From Pseudomonadota bacterium (GTDB lineage Bacteria > Pseudomonadota > Gammaproteobacteria > Burkholderiales > SG8-39), in assembly GCA_025352885.1 (NCBI GenBank), contig JANXRZ010000167.1, positions 1 through 40,408 on the forward strand: 40,408 nucleotides of DNA, written 5' to 3'. Under the pieces are notes generated by a model that had not been told where the DNA came from, did not search any database, and worked only from the letters and a program-made list of their open reading frames with translations. This document shows, piece after piece, positions 34,126 to 40,408 of the stretch (position 1 is the first letter of the stretch; every line of letters starts with the position of its first letter). The translations under genes and the position numbers were made by a program.

Positions 34126-34649
34126 AGCTGGATATCCTCGCTCGGAATCTGGCCGTGATTTTCCAGCGTTCGATAAGACTGGTCCGAATACAGGAGCGGG
34201 GCACCTTCGCGCGACTGCAGGCCGACGACCGTTCCTACAAACACTGCATGCGTTGAAACGACCAGTTCCTGGGTGAGCACGCAATCGAGCACCAGCAGGC
34301 CATCGAGGAGCACGGGCGCTCCCGTCGAGATCTGCGTCCAGGTGTCGCAGGCAAACCGGTCCTCGCGCCAGCGCTCGATGCGACCCGCGAAAGAGTCGGC
34401 CACATGACGGTGCTTTCGATCGAGGATGTTGACCGCGAAGCATTTATTCAGTCTCAGCGCAGCGGAGGTCGGACCGCCAAGGTGAACGCACACGAGGACT
34501 TGCGGCGGATCGGCGGAGGCCGTGCAAATCGAGCTCACTGTGACCCCGAAACGGCCACCGGGACCGGCAGTGGTCACCACCGACACGGGCGTAGCCGCCC
34601 TGCGCATTGCGGTGGTGAACAGCTTGATGTCGACGGGATCCATGCGCAC
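34122..34649 (-). CDS. flavin reductase (HpaC/RutF-like) domain protein
   Basis: The 175-residue protein has the flavin reductase-like split-barrel: RRAATPVSVVTTAGPGGRFGVTVSSICTAS (about 16-45), SADPPQVLVCVH, the FAVNIL strand and the late STHAVFVGTVVG. Such proteins use NAD(P)H to supply reduced FMN or FAD to a partner monooxygenase. The likely partner is the HpaB-type enzyme at 29510-30994. ATG 34649 is used; ATG 34643 is equally possible. It is the first gene of a four-gene unit with 4-base overlaps. Confidence 0.92.
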   Translation of the reverse strand: MRMDPVDIKLFTTAMRRAATPVSVVTTAGPGGRFGVTVSSICTASADPPQVLVCVHLGGPTSAALRLNKCFAVNILDRKHRHVADSFAGRIERWREDRFACDTWTQISTGAPVLLDGLLVLDCVLTQELVVSTHAVFVGTVVGLQSREGAPLLYSDQSYRTLENHGQIPSEDIQL

Positions 34650-34706
34650 TGAAAGTTGCTTGCCAACCCCAGTCTACCTTCAGATCGGCGGGGCAAGATC
34701 GACAGG

Positions 34707-34780
34707 TGGAGCGGGTGAAGGGAATCGAACCCTCGTATGCAGCTTGGGAAGCTGCCGTTCTGCCATTGAACTACACCCGC
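34707..34780 (-). tRNA. tRNA-Gly (anticodon CCC)
   Basis: Read on the minus strand, the 74-base sequence starts GCGGGTGTAGTTCAATGGC and ends GGTTCGATTCCCTTCACCCG followed by CTCCA. The acceptor stem GCGGGTG pairs with CACCCGC. The anticodon stem GCAGC/GCTGC encloses the loop TTCCCAA, giving anticodon CCC for the Gly codon GGG. The terminal CCA is encoded at 34707-34709. The 3' end points towards the flavin reductase operon 57 bases away. Confidence 0.97.
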
Positions 34781-35057
34781 GTGCTGGCGCGAATTCTAAT
34801 GCACCGCGGCTTTCGGCCTGAACGCTGGCCCCTGCTGAAAAGAATTCGCCACGTCCCCGAAGACTTGTCGGGCAGCGGCGACAATTTACCGCATTTCTTA
34901 CGTTAGTAGGCAAAAGTAAGATATATCTATCATGTACTTAGTGCAAAATCGTGGAATTTACCTGAATTTCGAAAGACGGCATTTTTTCCTACCACCTGGT
35001 GCAGGTCAGGAGTAAATTGAGCGCGTCGTAATCAAAAAGAAAGACAGGAGAACCAAA

Positions 35058-35537
35058 ATGATTGCCAAGACACTCATCCTCGCTGCAGCGTTCGCATTAG
35101 GCGGATGCTCGACCCTTGCAGACTTCGGCGCTGTGAGCAAAAGCGGACCTTTGAGCAAGAAGGCGGTCAAGAACGAGGAAGGCCATGTGATCGGCTACAA
35201 GCAGATGCTGCGCAACCCGGAAACGGGTGAAGTCGTCGCGCAAGTGTCGCTGTTCAGCCCGATCGTTGGCGAGAGCGGGACGATCGTCGGCTACGAAGAA
35301 CCTGCCAGGGGCGGCGCCATCATTCGCGACCTTGCGGGTCACAGCATCGGTGGACGGTTCTCCGACCTGCGCAGCCGCAGCACGAACTCCAACAGCAAGG
35401 GATTCACGCTGGTGGTGCGCGCGCGCGGATTTGACCAGGCATCGGAATCCGACCAGCTGGCCGCCCGTCCAGCCGCGCCGGGATTCATGGAACTCCTGGC
35501 CTCGCTCTCCCATTCGGACTTGAGCCGCATCCGGTAA
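35058..35537 (+). CDS. small predicted lipoprotein, function unknown
   Basis: The 159-residue protein has a lipoprotein signal with lipobox LGGC and Cys17 as the lipidation site. Ser18 follows it, favouring the outer membrane. I do not recognise the mature domain. It has short beta-strand-like stretches (HVIGYKQMLRNPETGEVVAQ, GTIVGYEEPARGGAIIRDL) in which 'GxIxGYxx' occurs twice. A clear ribosome binding site (AGGAG) precedes the ATG. The 277 bases upstream are AT-richer than the surroundings, but no promoter can be named. A bidirectional terminator follows. Confidence 0.75.
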   Translation: MIAKTLILAAAFALGGCSTLADFGAVSKSGPLSKKAVKNEEGHVIGYKQMLRNPETGEVVAQVSLFSPIVGESGTIVGYEEPARGGAIIRDLAGHSIGGRFSDLRSRSTNSNSKGFTLVVRARGFDQASESDQLAARPAAPGFMELLASLSHSDLSRIR

Positions 35538-35553
35538 TCAAGCTGGCGTAATT

Positions 35554-35590
35554 GAAAAAAAGGCTGACCGCCATGCGGCCAGCCTTTTTT
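35554..35590. terminator. bidirectional rho-independent terminator
   Basis: The run AAAAAAAGGCTG is matched by CAGCCTTTTTT around an inner CCGC/GCGG stem with an ATG-centred loop. This gives a hairpin with a T-run on both strands. It lies between the convergent lipoprotein and ATP-grasp genes and overlaps the last codon of the latter. Confidence 0.88.
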
Positions 35591-36785
35591 ATTTGGGGCT
35601 TGCGCTCCTGCGCTCATCGAGCATTCGCCTGAACGCGCTAAAAACATTGCGCATCTGCGGGCCCTTGTAGGGATAGAGATCGGCCGGATCCATCGCATGG
35701 ACCAGCATCGCCGTATCGAGCTCGAACACCAGCAGTTCACCACCACGCGTTTCCGCGCAATCGATGGCGTAATAGTCGAGCCCCATGGCGGCATCGATCG
35801 CGCTTAGGGCCCGTTCATGCCTCGAGCCGAAGCCATGATCGAAGTCCTCCATGAATTTTGCTTCCTCGTCGCGCTTGAGGCCATTGGCATCCATGTCGGC
35901 ATTCACGTAGTGGACCATCCAGTGATCCGAGATGGCCATGTGGCAGGCGTACGGCCGGCCATCGACGATGACGACGCGAAACTTACGAAACCGGCCGTCG
36001 GTGCTGCTGTAGTCAATGAAGGGCGCCAGGTAAAAGTCGGCTGCAGGCGTTGCCGCAAGGTAAGCGTTCAAGGCAGCCCTATCGGCCACTTTCGCAAGAT
36101 CCTTGCCGCCCTGCGAGTCCAGCGGGCGCACGATCACGGGAAACGCCACTCCTGCGGCGCGATCGGGGTCAGCCCGGTCGAGTTCAGCCCGGGTAACTTT
36201 CAAGGTTTCAGGCATCGCCACCCCCGGGAGCGCCCGCAGCGTGGATGAAACGGCATCGCGTGACAGGCCAAGAATGCGCTCAGCTGCATTCAGCACGGGC
36301 TTGGCAAAGCGCCTCCCCGCGATGTCTTCCAGCAGCGCGCGATTCGCTTCGGATTCGCCGGCAACGACAAAGACGAGGTCGTGGTCGGGCAGTTCCTCGG
36401 GAAGCGGATGGCCGGGGCCGGCATAGAGCATCAGAAGATCCACGTCGGAAGCTTCGACCAGGCAGTCGACGTGCGTGATGGCCGTCATGTCCCCCAGGCT
36501 CGCGATGGCGAGCACCCGCAGCGACGCAGGCTGGCGGCTTGCACGAATGCGGTAAAGCCGGCGCAGGGCGAGCGCCCGCGACTGGATTGCCAGCGCGATG
36601 GCCCGGTTCTCGGGAACGAGAGTGAGGATGGACAGCGTTGCCATGTCCATCATCGCTTCGGCGTCATTGGGGTTGCGCGTCATGCGCGCCTCGAGCAAGC
36701 GACCAAGCGCGGGAATGCCGATGCCGGACAACTCCAGCCGCCAGAGCCCGGCAAAACCGATGTAAGGGGGCAAGTCGTCTTTCAT
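35589..36785 (-). CDS. ATP-grasp domain protein with N-terminal helical region
   Basis: The 398-residue protein has a helical N-terminus (about 20-85) resembling a single tetratricopeptide-like hairpin, then a Rossmann-like pre-ATP-grasp domain (VLAIASLGDMTAITHVDCLVEASD, 91-114) and an ATP-grasp fold from about 165. ATP-grasp features are FPVIVRPLDSQGGKDLAKV (215-233), where the usual nucleotide-binding Lys appears as Arg220, and YAIDCAE with VFELDTAMLVHAMDP (354-368) carrying metal ligands. Members ligate a carboxylate to an amine or thiol. A GGAAG site precedes the ATG. The substrate is unknown. Confidence 0.8.
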   Translation of the reverse strand: MKDDLPPYIGFAGLWRLELSGIGIPALGRLLEARMTRNPNDAEAMMDMATLSILTLVPENRAIALAIQSRALALRRLYRIRASRQPASLRVLAIASLGDMTAITHVDCLVEASDVDLLMLYAGPGHPLPEELPDHDLVFVVAGESEANRALLEDIAGRRFAKPVLNAAERILGLSRDAVSSTLRALPGVAMPETLKVTRAELDRADPDRAAGVAFPVIVRPLDSQGGKDLAKVADRAALNAYLAATPAADFYLAPFIDYSSTDGRFRKFRVVIVDGRPYACHMAISDHWMVHYVNADMDANGLKRDEEAKFMEDFDHGFGSRHERALSAIDAAMGLDYYAIDCAETRGGELLVFELDTAMLVHAMDPADLYPYKGPQMRNVFSAFRRMLDERRSASPK

Positions 36786-36830
36786 TTGACTTCCGATCTC
36801 GCTCGTCTCCGGGCGTACCGGGCCGATCGG

Positions 36831-39149
36831 TTACTTGCTTTCAAGCACCCAGGCCCCGTCCCAATCTTCGGGCGGCGGATTTTCTTTCAGATAGTGGGCT
36901 CGCTCGATATGGATGTGGCTCGGTTTGTCATCCGGGTTCAGTTCGAGGGCCTGGCGAAACAGCTTCGTCGCGTCGTCCCAGCGGCGCGCGCGATATTTCG
37001 ACAGCCCGTCCTTGAAAAGTCCAAGCACGTCGACGATGTTCGGGAAGCTGGCGGCGTCGTGGAAATCGAGGACTTCGACCACCGCCACCGGGCGGGTCTT
37101 GCCTTTCACCACGGCGAGGTCGATTTCCCGGGTTCGATACGTGCCCTTGAGCTTCTGCAGCGTGAATTCGCTGATCAACAGCTTGGCGCCGTACTGCTTG
37201 CAGGCCGATTCCAGGCGCGCGGCGAGGTTCACGCCGTCCCCGATGATCGTGAAATCCATGCGCTTTTGCGAGCCGATGTTGCCCGACACGACGCGGTCCG
37301 TATTCAAGCCGATCCCGATGTTCACCGGGAGCTTGCCTTCCGAAGTCCGCTGCCGGTTCCAGTCTGCAAGTGTCGTGAGCATCGCGATTGCCGTGCGCAC
37401 GGCCCGGTCCGGGTCGTCTTCATGCGGCACGGGAATCCCGAAAGCCGCCATGACCGCATCGCCGATGAACTTGTCGAGCATGCCGCCTTCCTTCTGGAGG
37501 CAGTCGACCATGAGAGTGAAGTATTCGTTCAGCAGCGCCACGGTTCCCTGCGGCCCCAACTGCTCGGTGAGTGTGGTGAAGCCGCGGATATCGGAAAAGA
37601 GCACCGTCGCCTCGATGTCTTGTCCGCCCAGCAAGTCGGTTCCGGCGGCGAGGAGCCGGTCGGCGATGCCCGGGTCCATGTAGCGCGACATGGTCGACTT
37701 GAGGCGCTTCTCCGAGCTGATGTCTTCGAGCACGATCATGGAGCCGATACGCTGCTGCTCCACGTTGAGAAGCGGCTGGACCGTGAAGTTGACCGAAAGC
37801 GTCGCGTCGCCAACCACGAGGGGCGCATCGACGCTGATCTGCTGCTCGCCGGTTTCGGCCACGAGCTTGAGCTTCTCGAGCACCCAAGCGTTCTGCTGGC
37901 CGAAAAAATCGGCGACCGAGGCTTGCACGATGTCCTTGGCAGTCGTTTTCAGGATGCGCAGCCCGGCAGCGTTGCAGGTCGCCACCCGCTCCTGCGCGTC
38001 GAGCGTGATCAGGCCGTTCGACATCGACTCGAGCATCGCCTCGTTGTAGTTCTTCATCGACTGGACGTCGGCAAAGAGCTTGGCGTTCTCGAGCGCGATC
38101 GACACTTGCGCCGTAAATGCGCGCAAGCGGGCCTCGTCCTCGTTCGAGAAGGGCCCGCCATGCTTGTTGAGGACCTGGGTCACGCCGATGGTCTTGCCCT
38201 GCTTGTTCACCACCGGCACGCACAGGATGGAACGCGTGAAGTAGTTGGTCTTCTTGTCGAATGCCGGGTTGAACCGCAGGTCGGCATACGCGTAGGGGAT
38301 GTTGATGGTCTTGCCCGACTGGAAAACCGCGCCTGCGATGCCCAGGTGATTCGGCAAGCGGATCTGAAGCGATTCAAGGCCCTGCCCGACCTCCGACCAA
38401 AGCTCCTTGGTTTTTTCGTCGTTGAGGAAAAGGGTCGAGCGCTCGGCGTTCAGCATGCGCGTTGCCTCGCCCATGACCTTCTGCAGCAGCGACCCGAGCT
38501 TGATGTCCGAGGTCATCTCCGAAACGATATTGACGAACTCGAGTTCCTGCTTCCTCACCCGCTCGACGCGCTCGATGACTTGCGCGCTTTGCAGCGCGAC
38601 TGCGCCCTGCGCCGCCATCTTCTGGAGCAGGTCGAGGTCGGCGGCCATGAACTTGCCCTTGCGCTTGTTCAACAGCTGGGCCACGCCGACAACCAGCCCC
38701 TTGGCCGTCTTGATCGGAACGCACAGGATGTTCCGCGTGACGAAGCCCGTGCGCTCGTCAATGCTGCGGTTGAAGCGCGGATCGGCGTAGGCATCGTGGA
38801 CGATCGCGCCTAGCCCGGTCGTGAAGACGTGGCCCGCGACCCCAGTCGTATTCAGGATGCGGATCTCCCGCCGGAAAGAGCCCTGCGCCACGCGCGAATA
38901 GAGCTCGTTCGTCTCATAGTCATTCAGGAAGAGGGTTCCGCGCTCCGCATTCAGTTCGGCGGTGGTTGCATCGAGCAGCGTATTGAGCACCTCGTCCAGC
39001 GAATCCGTGACGGACATCTTGCGCGACACTTCCAGCAGCAGCTCCGCCTCCCGCAAGCGGCGCTTCTGGACGGCCGCGGTCTGGGACGAAACGCCTGATG
39101 GCGCAGGGGCGCGGCGGGCTTTCGACACGGGTGCTGAGGCTTCGCTCAT
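36831..39149 (-). CDS. adenylate cyclase with two GAF domains and a PAS domain
   Basis: The 772-residue soluble protein contains GAF 1 (about 45-190), GAF 2 (about 212-355; both have FNRSID/FNPAFD and ILCVPI/ILCVPV blocks), a PAS domain (about 370-480) and a class III cyclase domain (about 510-695). Metal Asp520 (LFSDIRGFT) and Asp564 (GDAVMAAFG), adenine-selecting Lys560 and Asp638 (IIGDGVN), and transition-state Asn641 and Arg645 are all present. It should therefore make cAMP. The C-terminal 75 residues form a TPR-like tail. The ATG overlaps the stop of the coiled-coil gene (ATGA at 39146-39149). Confidence 0.95.
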   Translation of the reverse strand: MSEASAPVSKARRAPAPSGVSSQTAAVQKRRLREAELLLEVSRKMSVTDSLDEVLNTLLDATTAELNAERGTLFLNDYETNELYSRVAQGSFRREIRILNTTGVAGHVFTTGLGAIVHDAYADPRFNRSIDERTGFVTRNILCVPIKTAKGLVVGVAQLLNKRKGKFMAADLDLLQKMAAQGAVALQSAQVIERVERVRKQELEFVNIVSEMTSDIKLGSLLQKVMGEATRMLNAERSTLFLNDEKTKELWSEVGQGLESLQIRLPNHLGIAGAVFQSGKTINIPYAYADLRFNPAFDKKTNYFTRSILCVPVVNKQGKTIGVTQVLNKHGGPFSNEDEARLRAFTAQVSIALENAKLFADVQSMKNYNEAMLESMSNGLITLDAQERVATCNAAGLRILKTTAKDIVQASVADFFGQQNAWVLEKLKLVAETGEQQISVDAPLVVGDATLSVNFTVQPLLNVEQQRIGSMIVLEDISSEKRLKSTMSRYMDPGIADRLLAAGTDLLGGQDIEATVLFSDIRGFTTLTEQLGPQGTVALLNEYFTLMVDCLQKEGGMLDKFIGDAVMAAFGIPVPHEDDPDRAVRTAIAMLTTLADWNRQRTSEGKLPVNIGIGLNTDRVVSGNIGSQKRMDFTIIGDGVNLAARLESACKQYGAKLLISEFTLQKLKGTYRTREIDLAVVKGKTRPVAVVEVLDFHDAASFPNIVDVLGLFKDGLSKYRARRWDDATKLFRQALELNPDDKPSHIHIERAHYLKENPPPEDWDGAWVLESK

Positions 39150-39703
39150 GATTTTCCGTTGTGTTGATCCATGGTTTCGCGCATGGCGATGATGGAGGCG
39201 CGCAGTTGGGCGATGTCATCCTGGGCCCGCTGGCGCTCGGCCTGGATGCCCGCCTCGGCAGTGATCCGGGCGAGCTCCAGTTGCTCGCGCAACGCGGCCG
39301 ATGTGGCCTTCAGCTGCTTGATCTCATTCGCCGAAGCGGCATGCGCGGCCTGGACGCCGTGCTCCGCATTAATTCGCGCGAGCTCGAGCTGCTCGCGCAA
39401 CGCGCCGGACGTTGCCTTGAGCTGGGCGATCTCGGCCGCGGAAGCGGCCCGCGCTGCCTGTACCTCGGCGTCCTTCGCGATGGCCGCCTGCTCGAGCGCG
39501 TCCCGCAGGCTGGCCGCCGTCGCCTTCAGCAGGCCGATCTCGTCGCGGCCTGCGGCTACCGCCTGCTGCACTTCCTGGTCGCGCCGGATATGCGCAAGCT
39601 CCAATTCCCCGCGCACCGCGACGATCGCGCGCTGCATGTCGCGCAGCGCCTGTTGCGCGGCGAACAGTTCGTTTTCTGTCGCGTCGGTCTCTGCTGCCGG
39701 CAT
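39146..39703 (-). CDS. coiled-coil protein made of 36-residue repeats
   Basis: ATG 39703 gives 185 residues; an in-frame ATG at 39823 would run across the thiS start region and is unlikely. The protein has no signal peptide or membrane helix. Residues 19-162 are four tandem 36-residue units and 163-185 a partial fifth, each with the pattern EIxxLKATxxxLRxxLExAxI followed by an Ala/Gln-rich spacer. Units 3 and 4 share 24 of 36 residues. This predicts a long alpha-helical coiled coil. It is coupled to the adenylate cyclase gene by a 4-base overlap, so a scaffold or regulator of the cyclase is possible. No family recognised. Confidence 0.8.
   Translation of the reverse strand: MPAAETDATENELFAAQQALRDMQRAIVAVRGELELAHIRRDQEVQQAVAAGRDEIGLLKATAASLRDALEQAAIAKDAEVQAARAASAAEIAQLKATSGALREQLELARINAEHGVQAAHAASANEIKQLKATSAALREQLELARITAEAGIQAERQRAQDDIAQLRASIIAMRETMDQHNGKS
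39218..39649 (-). repeat. four tandem imperfect 108-base repeats in a coding region
   Basis: Four units of 108 bases (36 codons each) lie in the coiled-coil gene, visible at both DNA and protein level. For example, CTCGCGCAACGCG recurs 108 bases apart near 39286 and 39394. The units are in frame and diverged, so they are old duplications or are held by selection. Confidence 0.75.
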
Positions 39704-39736
39704 TGTTGGATCCCCGAGCGCGCATTCTAAGGCAGT

Positions 39737-39751
39737 CGCATCAGCGATGCG
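39737..39751. other. short inverted repeat between divergent coiled-coil and thiS genes
   Basis: CGCATC-AGC-GATGCG has 6-base arms and a 3-base centre in the 75-base gap between divergent starts. It could be an operator or a chance hairpin; no TPP riboswitch fits in this gap. Confidence 0.25.
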
Positions 39752-39778
39752 TGCAAACGGCGCGGTATCATTCGCAGG

Positions 39779-39982
39779 ATGATACAAGTGACTGTAAACG
39801 GTGCGGCGCACCGTTTTGACCAACCCCTGGACGTGGCGGCGCTAATCGAGCGGTTCGAGCTGTCCGGCAAGAAAATTGCGGTCGAGCGCAATGGCGAAAT
39901 CGTGCCAAAGAGCGCTCACCGGTCTACCCCCCTGGTGGATGGGGACCGGCTCGAGATCGTGGTCGCCGTTGGTGGAGGGTGA
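39779..39982 (+). CDS. thiS: sulfur carrier protein ThiS
   Basis: ThiS carries sulfur as a C-terminal thiocarboxylate for building the thiazole ring of thiamine. The 67-residue length, the ubiquitin-like start [13 protein letters not shown], the block [15 protein letters not shown] and the terminal Gly-Gly (AVGGG) are diagnostic. ThiG follows after one base. The 5' untranslated region is very short, and the gap to the divergent gene is 75 bases. Confidence 0.95.
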   Translation: MIQVTVNGAAHRFDQPLDVAALIERFELSGKKIAVERNGEIVPKSAHRSTPLVDGDRLEIVVAVGGG

Positions 39983-39983
39983 C

Positions 39984-40408
39984 ATGAGTGACGAACTTTT
40001 CATTGCCGGTACGGCTTATCGCTCCCGACTGCTCGTGGGCACCGGAAAATACAAGGACTTCGCCCAAACGCGCGAAGCCATCACCGCCTCGGGGGCGCAA
40101 ATCGTTACGGTTGCCATCCGCCGGACGAATATCGGACAGACCGCCGGCGAGCCGAGCCTGCTCGACGTGCTGCCGCCCTCGGAATTCACGATCCTGCCGA
40201 ACACGGCCGGCTGCTACAGCGCCGAGGACGCTGTGCGCACGCTGCGGCTGGCCCGCGAACTGCTCGACGGTCATTCCCTGGTAAAACTCGAAGTGCTCGG
40301 CGATCCGCAGTCGCTCTACCCGAACATGCCTGAGACGCTGGACGCGGCCCGGACGCTCGTGAAGGAAGGCTTTAAGGTCATGGTGTATTGCTCCGACGAT
40401 CCCATCCA
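39984..40408 (+). CDS. thiG: thiazole synthase ThiG, N-terminal part (cut by window end)
   Basis: ThiG condenses 1-deoxy-D-xylulose 5-phosphate, dehydroglycine and ThiS-thiocarboxylate into the thiazole phosphate. About 141 codons are present. Family blocks are the start [44 protein letters not shown] and KLEVLGD, whose Lys forms the Schiff base with the sugar substrate. The reading frame runs to the window end. It starts one base after the thiS stop with GGTGGAGGG inside thiS as ribosome binding site. Confidence 0.95.
   Translation, partial: MSDELFIAGTAYRSRLLVGTGKYKDFAQTREAITASGAQIVTVAIRRTNIGQTAGEPSLLDVLPPSEFTILPNTAGCYSAEDAVRTLRLARELLDGHSLVKLEVLGDPQSLYPNMPETLDAARTLVKEGFKVMVYCSDDPI

Noticed and set aside
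34522-34906. Plus-strand open frames reading GNRTLVCSLGSCRSAIELH and VKGIEPSYAAWEAAVLPLNY
   Set aside because: These are translations of the complement of the tRNA-Gly gene, a well-known false protein call.
34781-35057. Possible promoter or small gene in the AT-richer gap
   Set aside because: Several TATA-like hexamers occur but none has a convincing -35 at the right spacing, and no coding frame of reasonable quality is present beyond the ribosome binding site of the lipoprotein gene.
36381-38813. An 810-codon open frame on the plus strand, antisense to the ATP-grasp and adenylate cyclase genes
   Set aside because: It is exactly antiparallel to two genes with clear domains and motifs. Its product is rich in His, Arg, Asp and Val as expected from complementing GC-rich codons, and shows no domain. 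High GC content explains the lack of stops.
39704-39778. Possible TPP riboswitch upstream of thiS
   Set aside because: The gap is only 75 bases and no THI-box element such as CTGAGA was found.
1-40408. CRISPR arrays, transposases, integrases, phage genes, rRNA
   Set aside because: No regularly spaced direct repeats, recombinase-like proteins, terminal inverted repeats or rRNA sequence were recognised on either strand.

Overview
This 40.4 kb GC-rich window looks like chromosomal DNA of a betaproteobacterium, probably Burkholderiales-like. The basis is the order kdsD-kdsC-lptC-lptA-lptB-rpoN-hpf-ptsN-hprK-rapZ: an HPr kinase (hprK) between ptsN and rapZ is a betaproteobacterial hallmark. No phage genes, insertion sequences, transposases or CRISPR arrays were seen.

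Layout. (1) 1-6.2 kb: the C-terminal end of a class III nucleotide cyclase, a convergent membrane histidine kinase, an ABC-2 permease without an ATPase plus a membrane-anchored helical protein, and a prepilin followed by a PglL-like O-oligosaccharyltransferase. A near-consensus sigma-54 promoter precedes the pilin. (2) 6.3-14.7 kb: the housekeeping block for Kdo synthesis (KdsD, KdsC), LPS export (LptC, LptA, LptB), sigma-54, ribosome hibernation, PTS-Ntr (PtsN), HprK, RapZ and a LON-domain protein, closed by convergent mutY. (3) 15.8-22.6 kb: a peptide-type ABC importer (permease, M20 amidohydrolase, binding protein, permease, two ATPases). (4) 22.6-34.6 kb: a catabolic region around a LysR regulator. 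Leftward of it lies a nine-gene unit: HpaB-type flavin monooxygenase, RidA, Pot-type ABC importer with a TauD-like dioxygenase inside it, a GlcG/HbpS protein and a 5'-nucleotidase. On its other side is a tightly overlapping unit: flavin reductase, DUF1028, an altered AroQ homologue and a 2-hydroxyacid dehydrogenase. (5) 34.7-40.4 kb: tRNA-Gly(CCC), a small lipoprotein, an ATP-grasp protein, a coiled-coil protein built of 36-residue repeats and translationally coupled to a GAF-GAF-PAS adenylate cyclase, then thiS and the start of thiG.

How the genes fit together. RpoN (region 2) could drive the pilin of region 1, and the adjacent PglL-like enzyme could glycosylate that pilin. Regions 3 and 4 look like scavenging and catabolism of small organic nitrogen compounds. 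The best candidate for an undescribed system is region 4. It pairs a two-component flavin monooxygenase with a RidA deaminase, an Ntn-hydrolase-like DUF1028 protein, a type II dehydroquinase homologue lacking two active-site residues, a 2-ketoacid reductase and a dedicated importer. The substrate cannot be read from sequence; an N-containing ring or an amide/enamine compound is my inference.

Many genes overlap by 4 bases or less. Three convergent pairs overlap by exactly 4 bases at their stop codons. No stretch over 300 bases lacks a gene; the longest, 34781-35057, is AT-richer and only a ribosome binding site is clear in it.
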